Positions 14,323 through 14,487 of a DNA stretch of 14,487 bases are shown in pieces. Position numbers and translations under genes: made by a program. The stretch is taken from positions 1 to 14,487 of the forward strand of contig CABQNH010000043.1 in the NCBI GenBank assembly GCA_902465435.1, written 5' to 3'. The DNA is from an uncultured Eubacteriales bacterium (GTDB lineage: Bacteria; Bacillota; Clostridia; Oscillospirales; Oscillospiraceae). How positions within the stretch are numbered: the stretch's first letter is position 1; each line of letters starts with the position of its first letter. A model generated the notes under the pieces. It searched no databases. It was not told the origin of the DNA and saw nothing but the letters and a program-made list of their open reading frames with translations.

Positions 14323-14386
14323 TTCGGAAGGCAAGGAATCTCGCGCCTGTAGGCGTACATAGGTACGGTAAGGCGCGAGTTCCGAA
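14323..14386. repeat. Third, nested palindrome
   Basis: CTCGCGCCT (14340-14348) pairs with AGGCGCGAG (14371-14379). Inside, CGTAC / GTACG (14354-14358 and 14363-14367) closes an ATAG loop. Outside, TTCGGAA (14323-14329) matches TTCCGAA (14380-14386). The three-level symmetry resembles a dispersed intergenic repeat or a structured RNA more than a simple terminator. Confidence 0.6.
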
Positions 14387-14487
14387 GTAAGTCAAAACAA
14401 TAAATATTTCCTTGTTTTTGAACTCAATTTATTTGGTCGATTGTAAAATGAAGTTGGACACCTAAGAAAAAATCCATAGTGATTTTC
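14387..14487. other. AT-rich end of window without a gene
   Basis: After the palindrome cluster the sequence becomes clearly AT-rich and has no open frame or ribosome binding site. GAAGTTGGACACCTAAGAAAA near 14451-14471 is reminiscent of the terminal repeat of IS3-family elements, but no transposase is visible and the window ends too soon to tell. Confidence 0.4.

Noticed and set aside
1..14487. CRISPR array or rRNA genes
   Set aside because: No regularly spaced direct repeats of 24-40 bases and no conserved rRNA segments were seen.

Overview
The window looks like a chromosomal segment of a Gram-positive anaerobe of the class Clostridia, probably Oscillospiraceae or a relative. This is inferred from strong AGGAGG-type ribosome binding sites, SigA-like promoters, GC-rich codon use, a SecA with a C-terminal zinc motif, a BspA-like leucine-rich repeat protein carrying SLH cell-wall anchors, and phage genes of the type common in gut Clostridia. 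No species can be named from the sequence alone.

Layout. Positions 1-198 hold a plus-strand terminator of a gene outside the window, then a minus-strand tRNA-Pro(GGG) with its own terminator and a TATAAT box upstream. About 390 bases with no recognisable gene follow. argS (arginyl-tRNA synthetase) lies at 652-2406 on the plus strand behind a SigA promoter. Positions 2511-4428 are a prophage remnant. It holds two very small minus-strand genes, a frameshifted plus-strand XRE-type regulator fragment, a nested palindrome, and a compact overlapping lysis cassette on the minus strand (XhlA-like membrane coiled coil, two-helix holin-like protein, N-acetylmuramoyl-L-alanine amidase). No capsid, tail or integrase gene is present.

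Positions 4599-9751 form a minus-strand housekeeping run: secA, pgeF (YfiH/laccase domain, overlapping secA by 4 bases) and a lipoprotein peptide-type ABC substrate-binding protein 8 bases further on. It ends at a long hairpin. The substrate-binding protein has no permease or ATPase partner here. Upstream of secA is a DUF2500-like membrane protein gene that appears broken by one missing base in a GGG run.

A divergent promoter pair, each with TTGACA and a 17-base spacer, separates the DUF2500 gene from a 1196-residue secreted surface protein on the plus strand. That protein has a signal peptide, about 800 residues of BspA-type leucine-rich repeats, a Cys/His repeat region and three SLH domains. 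Its transcript would have a ~100-base, potentially folded leader. Downstream, three palindromes fill 14231-14386 and the window ends in AT-rich DNA.

How the genes relate: SecA would export the substrate-binding lipoprotein and the SLH surface protein. PgeF is linked to peptidoglycan precursor quality control and the amidase cuts peptidoglycan, so the window is rich in envelope functions. This grouping is partly coincidental, because the amidase clearly comes from a phage. I did not find a convincing wholly new system. The best leads are the retained lysis cassette without a phage, the nested palindrome at 2767-2823, the folded leader at 10488-10545 and the palindrome cluster at 14231-14386.
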